A DNA stretch of 64,000 bases from Kosakonia cowanii JCM 10956 = DSM 18146 (GCF_001975225.1 NZ_CP019445.1:2356001-2420000); one strand, 5' to 3'; numbered from the stretch's first letter, positions 30,694 to 39,943 are shown. Translations and numbers: made by a program. The notes: generated by a model from the letters alone, not told the origin.

Positions 30694-32220
30694 ATGAGCA
30701 CAATCCGCACGCTGGAGATCCCCAAATGGGGGCTCTCGATGGAAGAGGGGACGCTGGCTCAGTGGCTGATTAAAGAGGGTAGCGCCTTCAGCCAGGGGCA
30801 GGATATTTGTGAAATTGAAACCAGCAAGATAACCAACGTGCTGGAAGCGCCGTGGGACGGCGTACTGCGCCGGGTGCTGGCTCAGCCGGGCGATACGCTG
30901 CCGGTTGGCGCGGTGCTGGCACTGGTGGCCGATGAAGCTGTGAGCGAGAGCGAACTCGACGCTTTTGCCGCCAGCCTCAACAGCGGTGCGCCGCAACCAG
31001 CGGCAGAAACCGCGCCGTCGACACCCGCACCAGCAGCGACAACCTCATCTGAACCTTCAGCCCCTGCACCGGCAAAACCCGCCGCGCAGGATGCGATCCC
31101 GGCGGCGCTGCGTGGTGAAACTGATGAGACGCAGGTGAATGCCACATCGCATGCCCTGCGTCTGGCGAAAAAGCAGGGTATCGACCTGAGTAAGGTGAGC
31201 GGCTCTGGTCGCGACGGGCGTATCTCCGTCGCCGATCTGCAGGCAGCCATTACCGCAGGCGGCAGCAGCGCCGAGTTGCAGCCGCGCGCGGCGGTAAAAG
31301 CAAAGCCGCGCCACACCACCCAGGATGATAGCCAGATCCCGGCAACACCTATCGCGCGCCGTCTGGCAAGCCAGCTGGGGATCAACCTGCACGACTGCCG
31401 CCGCTCAGGATCGGCCGGGCGCGTCAGCCGCGCCGATGTGGAAGCGTTAGCCGCGCTGCGCGGCAGCGGTGAGAAGAGCGTTGCACGAACAGCAGAAGCG
31501 GTTGAGGAGCGCGCGACCTACGACAGCCAGCCGCTCTCGGCGATGCGGCGCACTATCGCCAGCCGTTTGCAGGAGTCCAAACGCAACGCGCCCCACTTTC
31601 GCCTCGTCAGCGAGGTCGATCTGACGCGTATTCAGGCGCTGCGCCGGGAAGTGAACAGCGCGCTGCCGTCGCTCAAAGTGACGCTCAACGATCTGCTGGT
31701 GAAAGCCTGCGCCCAGGCGCTGATGAGCGTGCCGGAGATGAACGTGCAGTATGACGAGGCATCGCAGACCATTCGCCGTTTTCACACCGCCGATATTGCC
31801 ATCGCCGTGGCGCTGCCCGGTGGGCTCTATACGCCGATTCTGCGCGAAGCGAACCGCAAAACAGTCGGTGCCATCTCCCGGCAACTGCATGAGCTGGTGA
31901 CGCGCACCAAAGCGGGTACGCTGAAAGCGGAGGATTTTCAGGGCGGCACCTTCTGCATTTCCAATCTCGGCATGTTCGGCATCCGCCAGTTCGACGCCAT
32001 TATCAACCCGCCCCAGTGCGCGATTCTGGCGGTGGGGGCGGCGGAATCCCGCGCGGTGGTGCATGAAGGGCAGATCGTGGCGCGCGAGCGGCTGACGCTC
32101 TCGCTGTCGTGCGATCACCGGGTGATTGATGGCGCGGTCGGCGCGACCTTTATGCAGCATCTGCAACGCGCTATCGAAACGCCTTCTTTGATGCTGGTTG
32201 AGGAGGCGCGCGGTGAATAA
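30694..32220 (+). CDS. acoC: Acetoin dehydrogenase E2, dihydrolipoamide acetyltransferase
   Basis: AcoC carries the acetyl group from E1 on a swinging lipoyl arm to coenzyme A. The 508-residue protein has an N-terminal lipoyl domain (about 1-80, with lipoylated Lys45 in EIETSKITN) and an Ala/Pro linker. Two peripheral-subunit-binding domains follow, at about 151-187 (ALRLAKKQGIDLSKVSGSGR) and 217-253 (ARRLASQLGINLHDCRRSGS). The C-terminal acetyltransferase domain has the catalytic motif DHRVIDG (His475). Most E2 chains have one binding domain; the tandem pair here is noteworthy. It overlaps acoL by 8 bases. Confidence 0.92.
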   Translation: MSTIRTLEIPKWGLSMEEGTLAQWLIKEGSAFSQGQDICEIETSKITNVLEAPWDGVLRRVLAQPGDTLPVGAVLALVADEAVSESELDAFAASLNSGAPQPAAETAPSTPAPAATTSSEPSAPAPAKPAAQDAIPAALRGETDETQVNATSHALRLAKKQGIDLSKVSGSGRDGRISVADLQAAITAGGSSAELQPRAAVKAKPRHTTQDDSQIPATPIARRLASQLGINLHDCRRSGSAGRVSRADVEALAALRGSGEKSVARTAEAVEERATYDSQPLSAMRRTIASRLQESKRNAPHFRLVSEVDLTRIQALRREVNSALPSLKVTLNDLLVKACAQALMSVPEMNVQYDEASQTIRRFHTADIAIAVALPGGLYTPILREANRKTVGAISRQLHELVTRTKAGTLKAEDFQGGTFCISNLGMFGIRQFDAIINPPQCAILAVGAAESRAVVHEGQIVARERLTLSLSCDHRVIDGAVGATFMQHLQRAIETPSLMLVEEARGE

Positions 32221-33610
32221 CAGCTTTGATGTGCTGATAATCGGCGGCGGGCCGGGCGGCTACGTCGCCGCCATCCGCGCCGGGCAGTTAGGCTTGCGCA
32301 CCGCGCTGGTGGAGAAGACACACCTTGGCGGCATCTGCCTTAACTGGGGCTGCATCCCGACCAAAGCGATGCTGCACGGCGCTGAGGTCGGGCATGCCAT
32401 GCGCCATGCCGATCAACTGGGGTTTAGCGTCGGCGAGATCGCTTTTGAGATCCGCCGTCTGGTGGAGTACAGCCGCTCGGTGTCGCAGCGGCTGACCGAC
32501 GGCGTCGCCTTCCTGCTGAAAAAGCACAACGTCACGGTGATCAACGGCGAAGGCCGCCTGCTGGAGAAGGGGCGGGTGGCGGTGCGCAGTATCGACGGCG
32601 GCGAGCAGGAGTACCGCGCGGATCACATCATTCTGGCGACCGGTGCGCGTCCGCGCGCGCTAGCGGGTATTGAACCGGATAAAAGCCATATCTGGACCTA
32701 CTTCGAGGCGCTCAACCCCGCCGCGCTGCCGCGCTCGCTGCTGGTGATCGGCTCCGGTGCCATCGGCGCGGAGTTCGCCAGTCTCTATAACGATCTCGGC
32801 TGTGACGTGACGCTGGTGGAGCTGGCGGATCAGATCCTGCCGCTGGAGGATCGCGATGTCTCGGCACAGGTGCAGCAGCAGTTTACGAAGCGCGGAATGC
32901 AGATCTTCACCGGGGCGCAGATCCGCTCGGCGAAGGTCAATGGCGATCGCGTCAGTTGCCTGCTGAAAACTGCCGACGGCGAGCAGACGCTGGAGGTCGA
33001 TCGCGTGCTCTGCGCCGCCGGTATTCAGCCCAATATCGAAAACCTTGGTCTTGAGGCGCTCGGCGTTGAGATGGCGCGCGGCTTTATTCATGTCGACGAT
33101 CGCGGTCGCACCAACGTCTTCGGCCTCTACGCCATCGGTGATGTCGCGGGCGCACCGTGCCTTGCGCACAAAGCGAGCTATGAGGGTGTGCGCTGCGTCG
33201 AGGCACTCGCCGGGCTACCCGTCGCGGCACCCGTCAGCCCTGATTTTATCCCCCGCTGTACCTACACCCGGCCGCAGGTGGCCAGCCTCGGTTTAACCGA
33301 AGCACGCGCGCGTGCCAGCGGGCGGGAAATCCGCGTCGGCGTTTTCCCCTATCAGGCCAACGGCAAAGCGCTGGCGCTTGGCGAACCGCAGGGCTTTGTC
33401 AAAACCCTGTTTGATGCGCAGAGCGGCGAGTTGCTCGGCGCGCATATGGTGGGCAGCGATGTGACGGAGCAGATTCAGGGATTTGGCATTGCCCATACGC
33501 TGGAGGCGACGGAAGAGAGCCTGCACGAGGTGATCTTTGCCCATCCAACCCTTTCTGAAGCGATGCATGAAGCGATCCTCGCTGCCGACGGGCGCGCGCT
33601 GCACCAATGA
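32213..33610 (+). CDS. acoL: Dihydrolipoamide dehydrogenase of the acetoin complex (E3)
   Basis: This flavoprotein reoxidises the dihydrolipoyl arm of AcoC with NAD. The start is taken as GTG at 32213 (MNNSFDVLIIGGGPGGY), 7 bases after GAGGAGGCG, overlapping the acoC stop codon. It gives 465 residues. The FAD-binding GGGPGGYVAA is at 11-20, the redox-active disulfide is Cys42-Cys47 (GGICLNWGCIPTK), the NAD-binding loop is VIGSGAIGAEF and the dimer-interface active site is HAHPTLSE-like (FAHPTLSEAMHEA). This operon-specific E3 is distinct from the general lpd of the pyruvate complex. Confidence 0.92.
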   Translation: MNNSFDVLIIGGGPGGYVAAIRAGQLGLRTALVEKTHLGGICLNWGCIPTKAMLHGAEVGHAMRHADQLGFSVGEIAFEIRRLVEYSRSVSQRLTDGVAFLLKKHNVTVINGEGRLLEKGRVAVRSIDGGEQEYRADHIILATGARPRALAGIEPDKSHIWTYFEALNPAALPRSLLVIGSGAIGAEFASLYNDLGCDVTLVELADQILPLEDRDVSAQVQQQFTKRGMQIFTGAQIRSAKVNGDRVSCLLKTADGEQTLEVDRVLCAAGIQPNIENLGLEALGVEMARGFIHVDDRGRTNVFGLYAIGDVAGAPCLAHKASYEGVRCVEALAGLPVAAPVSPDFIPRCTYTRPQVASLGLTEARARASGREIRVGVFPYQANGKALALGEPQGFVKTLFDAQSGELLGAHMVGSDVTEQIQGFGIAHTLEATEESLHEVIFAHPTLSEAMHEAILAADGRALHQ

Positions 33611-33679
33611 ATAGGTAGTGAAGTTTGCCGCGACAGTCTGTTGCGGCGCAGTTGTAACTCAAACCATAAGAGAGAAAGC

Positions 33680-34459
33680 ATGACAATTGATAATAAAGTG
33701 GCGCTGGTAACCGGCGCAGGCCAGGGAATTGGACGTGGGATTGCGCTTCGCCTTGCGAAAGAGGGGGCGTCGCTGATGCTGGTGGATATGAACGCCGCCA
33801 ACCTTGAAGCCGTGGCGAAAGAGGTGCAGGCGCTGGGTCGTAAAGTGGCGACTTTTGTCGCTGATATTTCGCAGCGCGACCAGGTCTATGCGGCGATCGA
33901 TCACGCGGAAGAGGCGCTGGGCGGCTTTGACATTATCGTCAATAACGCCGGTATCGCGCAGGTGCAGCCGCTTGCCGATGTCACCCCGGAAGAGGTGGAT
34001 CGCATTATGCGCATCAACGTGCAGGGGACATTGTGGGGCATCCAGGCGGCGGCGAAGAAATTTATCGACCGTCAGCAGAAGGGGAAGATCATCAACGCCT
34101 GCTCGATTGCCGGACATGATGGCTTCGCGCTGCTGGGCGTCTACTCGGCGACCAAATTCGCCGTTCGCGCCTTAACCCAGACGGCGGCAAAAGAGTATGC
34201 CAGCCGCGGCATCACCGTTAACGCTTACTGCCCGGGCATTGTCGGCACCGGCATGTGGGAGGAGATTGACCGCCGTTTCTCCGATATCACCGGCGCGCCG
34301 CTGGGTGAAACCTACAAGAAATATGTTGAGGGTATTGCGCTGGGTCGTGCGGAGACGCCGGAAGATGTGGCCGGGCTGGTGGCCTATCTCGCCGGGCCGG
34401 ATTCCGACTACGTAACCGGTCAGGCGATCCTGATTGATGGCGGGCTGGTCTACCGTTAA
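33680..34459 (+). CDS. Acetoin/diacetyl reductase, 2,3-butanediol dehydrogenase (SDR family)
   Basis: This 259-residue short-chain dehydrogenase resembles Klebsiella BudC, meso-2,3-butanediol dehydrogenase, over its full length. The start at 33680 ([18 protein letters not shown]) follows AAGAGAGAAAG. It has the nucleotide-binding TGAGQGIG, the structural NNAG motif and catalytic Ser in ACSIAG. Tyr and Lys lie in VYSATKFAV. It interconverts acetoin and butanediol (or reduces diacetyl) with NAD(H). It lies 69 bases after acoL on the same strand, so it would supply or drain acetoin for the dehydrogenase complex. Confidence 0.87.
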   Translation: MTIDNKVALVTGAGQGIGRGIALRLAKEGASLMLVDMNAANLEAVAKEVQALGRKVATFVADISQRDQVYAAIDHAEEALGGFDIIVNNAGIAQVQPLADVTPEEVDRIMRINVQGTLWGIQAAAKKFIDRQQKGKIINACSIAGHDGFALLGVYSATKFAVRALTQTAAKEYASRGITVNAYCPGIVGTGMWEEIDRRFSDITGAPLGETYKKYVEGIALGRAETPEDVAGLVAYLAGPDSDYVTGQAILIDGGLVYR

Positions 34460-34470
34460 GGCCAGGCGAG

Positions 34471-34500
34471 TGACGCTTTCGTCTGACGAAGGCGTCATTT
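34471..34500. terminator. Stem-loop between the acetoin cluster and treR
   Basis: TGACGCTTTCG (34471-34481) and CGAAGGCGTCA (34487-34497) pair around a five-base loop with one G-U pair and a short T tail. It sits between convergent genes. Confidence 0.75.
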
Positions 34501-34510
34501 CCGTTGGGCG

Positions 34511-35458
34511 TTACTGGAAGGTGCAGGGGATAACAATATGCTCTTGCGTACGCGTTCCGTGCAGCATCTCCAGCAGCAGCTGCGAGGCTTTCAGCCCCGC
34601 CTGCTGATAGCCCATTTTGACGCTCAGCACATCGGGCTGTAGGAAGGTCATCAGCGGCGTGCTGCCAATGCTGCCGACTTTAATCTTCCACCCCTGCTGC
34701 TGAATGTATTTAATCGCGCCCATGGCGATGGTGTCAGAGGCGCAAATCAGCGCGCCGCTCTCGGCTGTGAGTAGCCCTTTCGCCAGGTCGTAACCGCTCT
34801 GATAGCTCAGATCGCCGAGCGCCGCGTGCGGCGTCATGCCAAACGCTGCACATCGCTCAAGGTAGGTTTGGTAACGGATATTCCCGGTAGTGGGATCGTT
34901 AGTGGTGACACCGATATAGGAGACGCTGCGGTGGCCCGCGTCGCGCATCTTCTCCATCAGCACATTGACTGCGCCGACGTTATCGTAGACCACCGACGCC
35001 ACCTCCGGCAGGGCGCTGGAGATGAGCACCAGCTTATCTTTCCACCCTTTTACCAGGCTCTTATCGACGCCGGAAAAGCCGAACAGAATCACCCCTTCGA
35101 CATTGCGCTGCGCCAGCACGTTAAGGTGCGCGGCAAGCAGGGTGGGATCGAGGAGGCTCTCCATTAAAATCGCATCGTACTCATGCTGGTATATCTGTGG
35201 AAGGATGGCGCGAATGGCCTGATTTTCCGAAGCGGAATCAAGACGTGTGACGATCACGCCGATGATCTTTTCCCGCTGCGAGCGCAGCGCCTGGGCGGCT
35301 TTCGATGGCGTGTAACCCTGCTCTTTGATAATCGCTTCAACGCGTTCACGGGTCGCTTTCTTCACTTTATCGCTGTTGTTAATTACCAGCGAGACCGTGG
35401 ACTTTCCGACGCCGCACAGTTTGGCGATGTCGTTTAACGTTAGCTTTTTATCACTCAT
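34511..35458 (-). CDS. treR: TreR-type LacI-family repressor
   Basis: This LacI-family repressor is closest to TreR, the trehalose-6-phosphate-responsive repressor of treBC. The start at 35458 (MSDKKLTLNDIAKLCGVGKSTVSLV) gives 315 residues, the length of K-12 TreR. Upstream codons in the frame have no homology. The helix-turn-helix is at residues 7-27. The sugar-binding domain contains the TreR-like blocks IIGVIVTRLDSASENQA, GVILFGFSGV and CASDTIAMGA. Divergent from treB across a perfect operator-like palindrome. The general K-12 treR is elsewhere, so this may be a relocated or second copy. Confidence 0.85.
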   Translation of the reverse strand: MSDKKLTLNDIAKLCGVGKSTVSLVINNSDKVKKATRERVEAIIKEQGYTPSKAAQALRSQREKIIGVIVTRLDSASENQAIRAILPQIYQHEYDAILMESLLDPTLLAAHLNVLAQRNVEGVILFGFSGVDKSLVKGWKDKLVLISSALPEVASVVYDNVGAVNVLMEKMRDAGHRSVSYIGVTTNDPTTGNIRYQTYLERCAAFGMTPHAALGDLSYQSGYDLAKGLLTAESGALICASDTIAMGAIKYIQQQGWKIKVGSIGSTPLMTFLQPDVLSVKMGYQQAGLKASQLLLEMLHGTRTQEHIVIPCTFQ

Positions 35459-35572
35459 TCCCGCACGGGCCTCCTGAAGATCGGACCCGGCGATACTAGC
35501 ATTAATGAATCCCCTAAGGCACCTCTCTGTGCCGCTGCGCTTCACCGTTTATTTTGTGATCGCCTGCTAAAA

Positions 35573-35586
35573 TTGGAACGTTCCAA
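35573..35586. promoter_or_regulatory. LacI-type operator, likely TreR site
   Basis: TTGGAACGTTCCAA is a perfect 14-base palindrome with the central CG step typical of LacI-family operators. It lies midway in the treR-treB divergent gap, 117 bases before treB. A partial CRP-like half site (TGTGATCGCC) is just upstream at about 35555. Confidence 0.75.
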
Positions 35587-35702
35587 CTAGGCGGAAGTAT
35601 AGGTTGCCGCTATGGTCTCTATCGCTCGGTTCAGAGTAAGAGTTTTTACGAAAAGCTGTAATAACAACAGCTCACTCATCAAAACCTGCTGGAAGAGAAA
35701 AG

Positions 35703-37124
35703 ATGGCGATAAAAAGTAACCCCCAGGATATTGATAAACTTATTGAATTGGTCGGCGGCAAAGAGAACGTCGCTACCGTCAGTCACTGTATTACCCGTTT
35801 ACGTTTTGTGCTTAACGATCCGAAAAAAGCCAAACCCGCCGAGATTGAAAAACTGCCGATGGTGAAGGGCTGCTTTACCAACGCCGGGCAGTTTCAGGTG
35901 GTGATTGGCACCGATGTCGGCGACTGGTATCAACTGCTGTTGCAACATACGCAGGTGAGCGGCACCGACAAAGAGAGCGCCAAGCGCGTGGCGCGGCAAA
36001 ATATGAAGTGGCATGAGAGCCTCATCTCGCACTTTGCGGAGATCTTCTTTCCGCTGCTGCCGGCGCTGATCAGCGGCGGTCTGATCCTCGGTTTCCGCAA
36101 CCTGATTGGCGATTTGCCACTGTTCAACGACGCGCCGCTCACCGAAGCGTCGCCGGTGTGGAAAAGCATCTACGACTTCTTATGGCTGATTGGCGAGGCG
36201 ATCTTCTTCTACATTCCGGTGGGTATCTGCTGGTCGGTGGTGAAGAAGATGGGCGGCACGCCGATCCTCGGCATCGTGCTGGGGATTACGCTGGTCTCTC
36301 CGCAGCTGATGAACGCCTATCTGCTCGGGCAGCAGACGCCGGAAGTGTGGAACTTTGGCTGGTTCTCCATCGATAAAGTGGGCTACCAGTCGCAGGTTAT
36401 TCCGTCGATTCTGGCTGGCCTGACGCTGGCGTGGATTGAGCTGAAGCTTAAACGCATCGTGCCGGATTACCTGACGCTGGTGGTGGTGCCGGTGCTCTCG
36501 CTGCTGATTGCGGTGTTCCTCGCGCATACCATCATCGGGCCGTTCGGCCGTGTGGTCGGTAACGGCATCGCCTGGGGCGTCAGCCACCTGATGACCGGGC
36601 CGTTTGCGCCGATTGGCTCCGCGCTGTTTGGCTTCCTCTATGCGCCGCTGGTGATCACCGGTGTGCACCAGACTACGCTGGCGGTCGACCTGCAGCTGAT
36701 TCAGAACCTTGGCGGCACGCCGGTCTGGCCGATTATCGCCCTCTCCAACATTGCACAGGGTTCCGCAGTGGTTGGCATTATCCTGGTGAGCAAGAAGGTT
36801 AATGAACGGGAGATCTCAGTGCCTGCCGCCATCTCGGCTTATCTCGGCGTGACGGAACCGGCGATGTACGGCATCAATATGAAGTATCGCTTCCCGATGC
36901 TCTGCGGCATGGTCGGCGGTGCCTGCGCCGGGCTGATTTGCGGGCTAACCGGCGTGATGGCGAACGGTATTGGCGTCGGCGGCTTACCGGCGATCCTCTC
37001 GGTGAAAACCCAGTACTGGTCGATTTATGGTCTGGCGATGCTGGTGGCGATTGTGATCCCGCTCGTGCTGACCACGGTTATCTATAAACGCAAGCAGGCA
37101 GCGGGCAAGCTGCTGGTGGTGTGA
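35703..37124 (+). CDS. treB: Trehalose PTS permease, EIIBC
   Basis: TreB imports trehalose and phosphorylates it to trehalose 6-phosphate, using the phosphoryl group from EIIA-Glc. The 473-residue product has K-12 TreB length. The EIIB domain comes first, with phosphorylated Cys29 in VSHCITRLRF and the signature KGCFTNAGQFQVVIG. The EIIC membrane domain follows, including the conserved GVHQTTLAVD and LGVTEPAMYG. There is no EIIA domain. The ATG at 35703 follows GGAAGAGAAAAG. treC follows 16 bases downstream. Confidence 0.93.
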   Translation: MAIKSNPQDIDKLIELVGGKENVATVSHCITRLRFVLNDPKKAKPAEIEKLPMVKGCFTNAGQFQVVIGTDVGDWYQLLLQHTQVSGTDKESAKRVARQNMKWHESLISHFAEIFFPLLPALISGGLILGFRNLIGDLPLFNDAPLTEASPVWKSIYDFLWLIGEAIFFYIPVGICWSVVKKMGGTPILGIVLGITLVSPQLMNAYLLGQQTPEVWNFGWFSIDKVGYQSQVIPSILAGLTLAWIELKLKRIVPDYLTLVVVPVLSLLIAVFLAHTIIGPFGRVVGNGIAWGVSHLMTGPFAPIGSALFGFLYAPLVITGVHQTTLAVDLQLIQNLGGTPVWPIIALSNIAQGSAVVGIILVSKKVNEREISVPAAISAYLGVTEPAMYGINMKYRFPMLCGMVGGACAGLICGLTGVMANGIGVGGLPAILSVKTQYWSIYGLAMLVAIVIPLVLTTVIYKRKQAAGKLLVV

Positions 37125-37140
37125 AAAAGGGATCGACGCA

Positions 37141-38808
37141 ATGAGCAAACGTAATGTTCCGTGGTGGCAAAACGGCGTGATTTACCAGATCTACCCGCGC
37201 AGTTTTCAGGACAGTACCGGCAATGGCCTCGGCGATCTTCAGGGCATTGTGCGTCGCCTTGATTACCTCCAGTGGCTCGGCGTAAGCGCCATCTGGCTGA
37301 CGCCGGTTTACCTCTCGCCGCAGGTGGATAACGGCTATGACGTGGCGGATTACTACGCCATCGATCCGCTGTTTGGCACCATGGCGGATTTTGAGGCGCT
37401 GGTCGACGCCGCCCATCAGCGCGGCATCAAGGTGGTGATGGATATGGTGTTTAACCATACCTCCACGGAGCATGCGTGGTTCAAAGCCGCCGCCAGCGAC
37501 CGTAACAGCCCGTGGCGCAACTTCTATATCTGGCGCGACGGCAAAGAGGGGCGGCTGCCCAATAACTGGCACTCCAAGTTTGGCGGCAGCGCCTGGTGCT
37601 GGCATGAGGAGACGCAGCAGTACTATCTGCACTCCTTCTCTGCCCAGCAGGCGGATCTCAACTGGGAGAACCCGGAAGTGCGCAACGCCCTGAAAGCGGT
37701 CTGCCACTTCTGGGCGGATAAGGGTGTGGACGGGCTGCGGCTCGATGTCATCAACCTGGTCTCCAAGCACCCCGATTTGCCGGATGACGATGAGGGTGAT
37801 GGCCGCCGTTTCTACACCGATGGCCCGGCGATTCACGACTTTCTCGAAGAGATGAGCCGGGATGTCTTTCAGCCGCGCGGGTTGATGACGGTGGGCGAAA
37901 TGTCATCCACCCGGCTTGAGCACTGCCAGCGCTATGCGCGGCTGGATGGCAAAGAGCTGTCGATGACCTTTAACTTCCACCACCTGAAAATCGACTATCC
38001 GCAGGGTGAGAAGTGGCGGCTTGCGCCGCCGGATCGGGTGGCACTAAAGCGCATCTTCGCCGAATGGCAGCGCGGGATGCACAACCTGGCGTGGAACGCG
38101 CTCTTCTGGTGTAACCACGATCAGCCGCGCATCGTTTCCCGGCTGGGGGATGATGGGGCGCTGCGCACCGTCTCGGCGAAAATGCTGGCGATGGTGCTGC
38201 ACGGTATGCAGGGGACGCCCTATATCTACCAGGGTGAAGAGATTGGCATGACCAATCCGCACTTCAGCCGCATCGATCAATACCGCGATGTCGAAAGCCT
38301 GAATATGTTCAAAATCCTGCGCCTGCATCAGGATGAAAAGGATGTGCTGGCGGTGCTGGCGCACAAATCCCGCGATAACGGCAGAACGCCGGTGCAGTGG
38401 GATGACAGCGAGAACGCCGGTTTTACCGACGGCGAAAGCTGGATTGACGTGGCGGATAACTACCGGCAGATCAACGTGGTCAGTGAGATGGCGGATAGCG
38501 ATTCGGTGCTGCACACCTACCGGGAACTGATCGCGCTGCGCAAAAAACTGCCGGTGCTCACCTTTGGCGACTATCAGGATCTCGACCCCGATTCGCCCGC
38601 ATGCTGGTGCTACCAGCGGGACGATGAGGCGCAAACCCTGCGGGTGATTGCCAACCTCAGCGGCGAGTCGCTGGCGCTGAATGAGGCGTGTCTGCCCGTG
38701 AGGCGGGCTGGCGTCTGCTCTATGGCAACTACGCGGATGGCGCGCAACTGCTTACCACCGGCACGCTCAGACCTTATGAGTGCGGCTGGTGGCTGCGGGA
38801 GTAGGTAA
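37141..38808 (+). CDS. treC: Trehalose-6-phosphate hydrolase TreC with frameshifted C-terminus
   Basis: TreC is a GH13 enzyme that splits trehalose 6-phosphate into glucose and glucose 6-phosphate. Conserved blocks are WWQNGVIYQIYPRSFQD, the nucleophile region GVDGLRLDVIN, the acid region TVGEMSST and FWCNHDQPRIVSR. The frame is normal to about residue 519 (CLP, ending 38697), after which the last 36 residues are unrelated to the family. The true C-terminus (GWRLLYGNY to LRPYECGWWLRE, stop at 38802-38804) lies in another frame. One extra base in the CCC run at 38695-38697 would restore a 554-residue protein. The enzyme may still work, since only the terminal beta domain is altered. Confidence 0.85.
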   Translation: MSKRNVPWWQNGVIYQIYPRSFQDSTGNGLGDLQGIVRRLDYLQWLGVSAIWLTPVYLSPQVDNGYDVADYYAIDPLFGTMADFEALVDAAHQRGIKVVMDMVFNHTSTEHAWFKAAASDRNSPWRNFYIWRDGKEGRLPNNWHSKFGGSAWCWHEETQQYYLHSFSAQQADLNWENPEVRNALKAVCHFWADKGVDGLRLDVINLVSKHPDLPDDDEGDGRRFYTDGPAIHDFLEEMSRDVFQPRGLMTVGEMSSTRLEHCQRYARLDGKELSMTFNFHHLKIDYPQGEKWRLAPPDRVALKRIFAEWQRGMHNLAWNALFWCNHDQPRIVSRLGDDGALRTVSAKMLAMVLHGMQGTPYIYQGEEIGMTNPHFSRIDQYRDVESLNMFKILRLHQDEKDVLAVLAHKSRDNGRTPVQWDDSENAGFTDGESWIDVADNYRQINVVSEMADSDSVLHTYRELIALRKKLPVLTFGDYQDLDPDSPACWCYQRDDEAQTLRVIANLSGESLALNEACLPVRRAGVCSMATTRMARNCLPPARSDLMSAAGGCGSR

Positions 38809-38814
38809 GCCGCT

Positions 38815-39234
38815 TCACTTCCCGGCGGGGGTGTAGCGCAGATACCCGGCAACGCCGCTGTTATCGCCCCCGTCTGACGGGTGATTCACCCCTTCGGAGA
38901 CCGGGATTTCGGCGAAATCGAACGGCGATACGCCTTCAATGCAGGCCGCGTTAACGCCATATTGATCGGGGTTAGAGCGGCGCTGATGGAAGGTGTATAT
39001 GCCGCACACCGAGCAGAAGAAGTGGACGGCGAACCCTGTGTTAAAGCGGTACTCCGTAAGCTTCTCTCTGCCCTGAAGAATATCAATGCCTGACAGCGGC
39101 GCGGTGACCGCCACCGCGCCGCGCATCCGGCAGTAGGAACAGTTGCAGCGCCGCGCGTTGTTAAAGCCGTCGAGCAGCGTCACGTTAAACACCACCGCAC
39201 CGCAGTGGCACTGCGCCCGTTTTTTCTCACTCAT
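38815..39234 (-). CDS. GFA-family (glutathione-dependent formaldehyde-activating-like) zinc protein
   Basis: This 139-residue cytoplasmic protein is of the GFA/CENP-V fold. The start at 39234 (MSEKKRAQCHCGAVVFNV) is chosen because the conserved domain begins there; the upstream frame is not conserved. Zinc ligands are visible as CHCGAV, CNCSYCRMRG and FFCSVCGIYTFH. Family members bind glutathione adducts, but most have no proven substrate. It is convergent with treC, from which it is separated by only 6 bases, and divergent from the next gene. Confidence 0.8.
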   Translation of the reverse strand: MSEKKRAQCHCGAVVFNVTLLDGFNNARRCNCSYCRMRGAVAVTAPLSGIDILQGREKLTEYRFNTGFAVHFFCSVCGIYTFHQRRSNPDQYGVNAACIEGVSPFDFAEIPVSEGVNHPSDGGDNSGVAGYLRYTPAGK

Positions 39235-39346
39235 CTCACTTCTCCAGCCTGGAACGATACTCTCAACCATAGCCTTTTTTGGTGATACCGGGAGGGGCGC
39301 GCAAGCGTGTAGAATCGCTGCACTTATCGCCCTGAGGCTCAGTACT

Positions 39347-39940
39347 ATGCGTAAATCATTAATTTTACTAACACTCCTTGTTTCCACATCCGGTATGGCT
39401 GCCACGCTGCACTCCGGCATCTATGAAGCGCTGCAGCTTGCGGTCTCGCCGCAGGGCAAGATCAGCGGTTACTACAGCGAAACCCTCGGTGTCGGCGTGA
39501 CGCGCACCTGCGCCTTTTCGCTGGCGGGGGAGGTGTCGGCAAAGGGCGATGCAACGATCACCTCCTGGTCAACTGCCGTGCTGCCGGGGCACCTTGCGGC
39601 AACAGCCGACGGCGTGACGCTCACCGTGCCCGGCGGGCAGTCCCATGACGGCTGCGTCAATGCCATGCTGCCGCTGATCAATGATGGTCTGGGATTGAGT
39701 AAAACCCGCGATACCGACTGGCAGTCGATGGCGCAGGTGCGCGCCGAGCGGCTCTACTTCTATCGCCAGCCTGAAGAGAAGACGAGGCGAAAAGCGTTTG
39801 TCGTGCAGGATGATGTGGTCGGCGTGCTGCAAGCTCAGGGCGAGTGGACGCAGGTCGAGTATGTGAGTGACGAGGGTAAAAGCACCACTGGTTGGGTGAA
39901 AAGCGAGGCGCTCGCCCCGCTGACGCCGCCCGCTTCCTGA
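39347..39940 (+). CDS. Exported protein of unknown function with SH3-like C-terminus
   Basis: A 197-residue protein. The start at 39347 (MRKSLILLTLLVSTSGMAA) gives a clear signal peptide cleaved after GMAA. The mature N-terminal half is rich in Gly, Ser and Thr with two cysteines (RTCAFSL, HDGCVNAM) that could form a disulfide. The C-terminal 60 residues (ERLYFYRQPEEKTRRKAFVVQ, GEWTQVEYVSDEGKSTTGWV) look like a bacterial SH3 domain of the type that contacts cell-wall peptides. I do not recognise the family. It is likely periplasmic. It ends 3 bases from the convergent yczR stop codon. Confidence 0.75.
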   Translation: MRKSLILLTLLVSTSGMAATLHSGIYEALQLAVSPQGKISGYYSETLGVGVTRTCAFSLAGEVSAKGDATITSWSTAVLPGHLAATADGVTLTVPGGQSHDGCVNAMLPLINDGLGLSKTRDTDWQSMAQVRAERLYFYRQPEEKTRRKAFVVQDDVVGVLQAQGEWTQVEYVSDEGKSTTGWVKSEALAPLTPPAS

Positions 39941-39943
39941 TGC

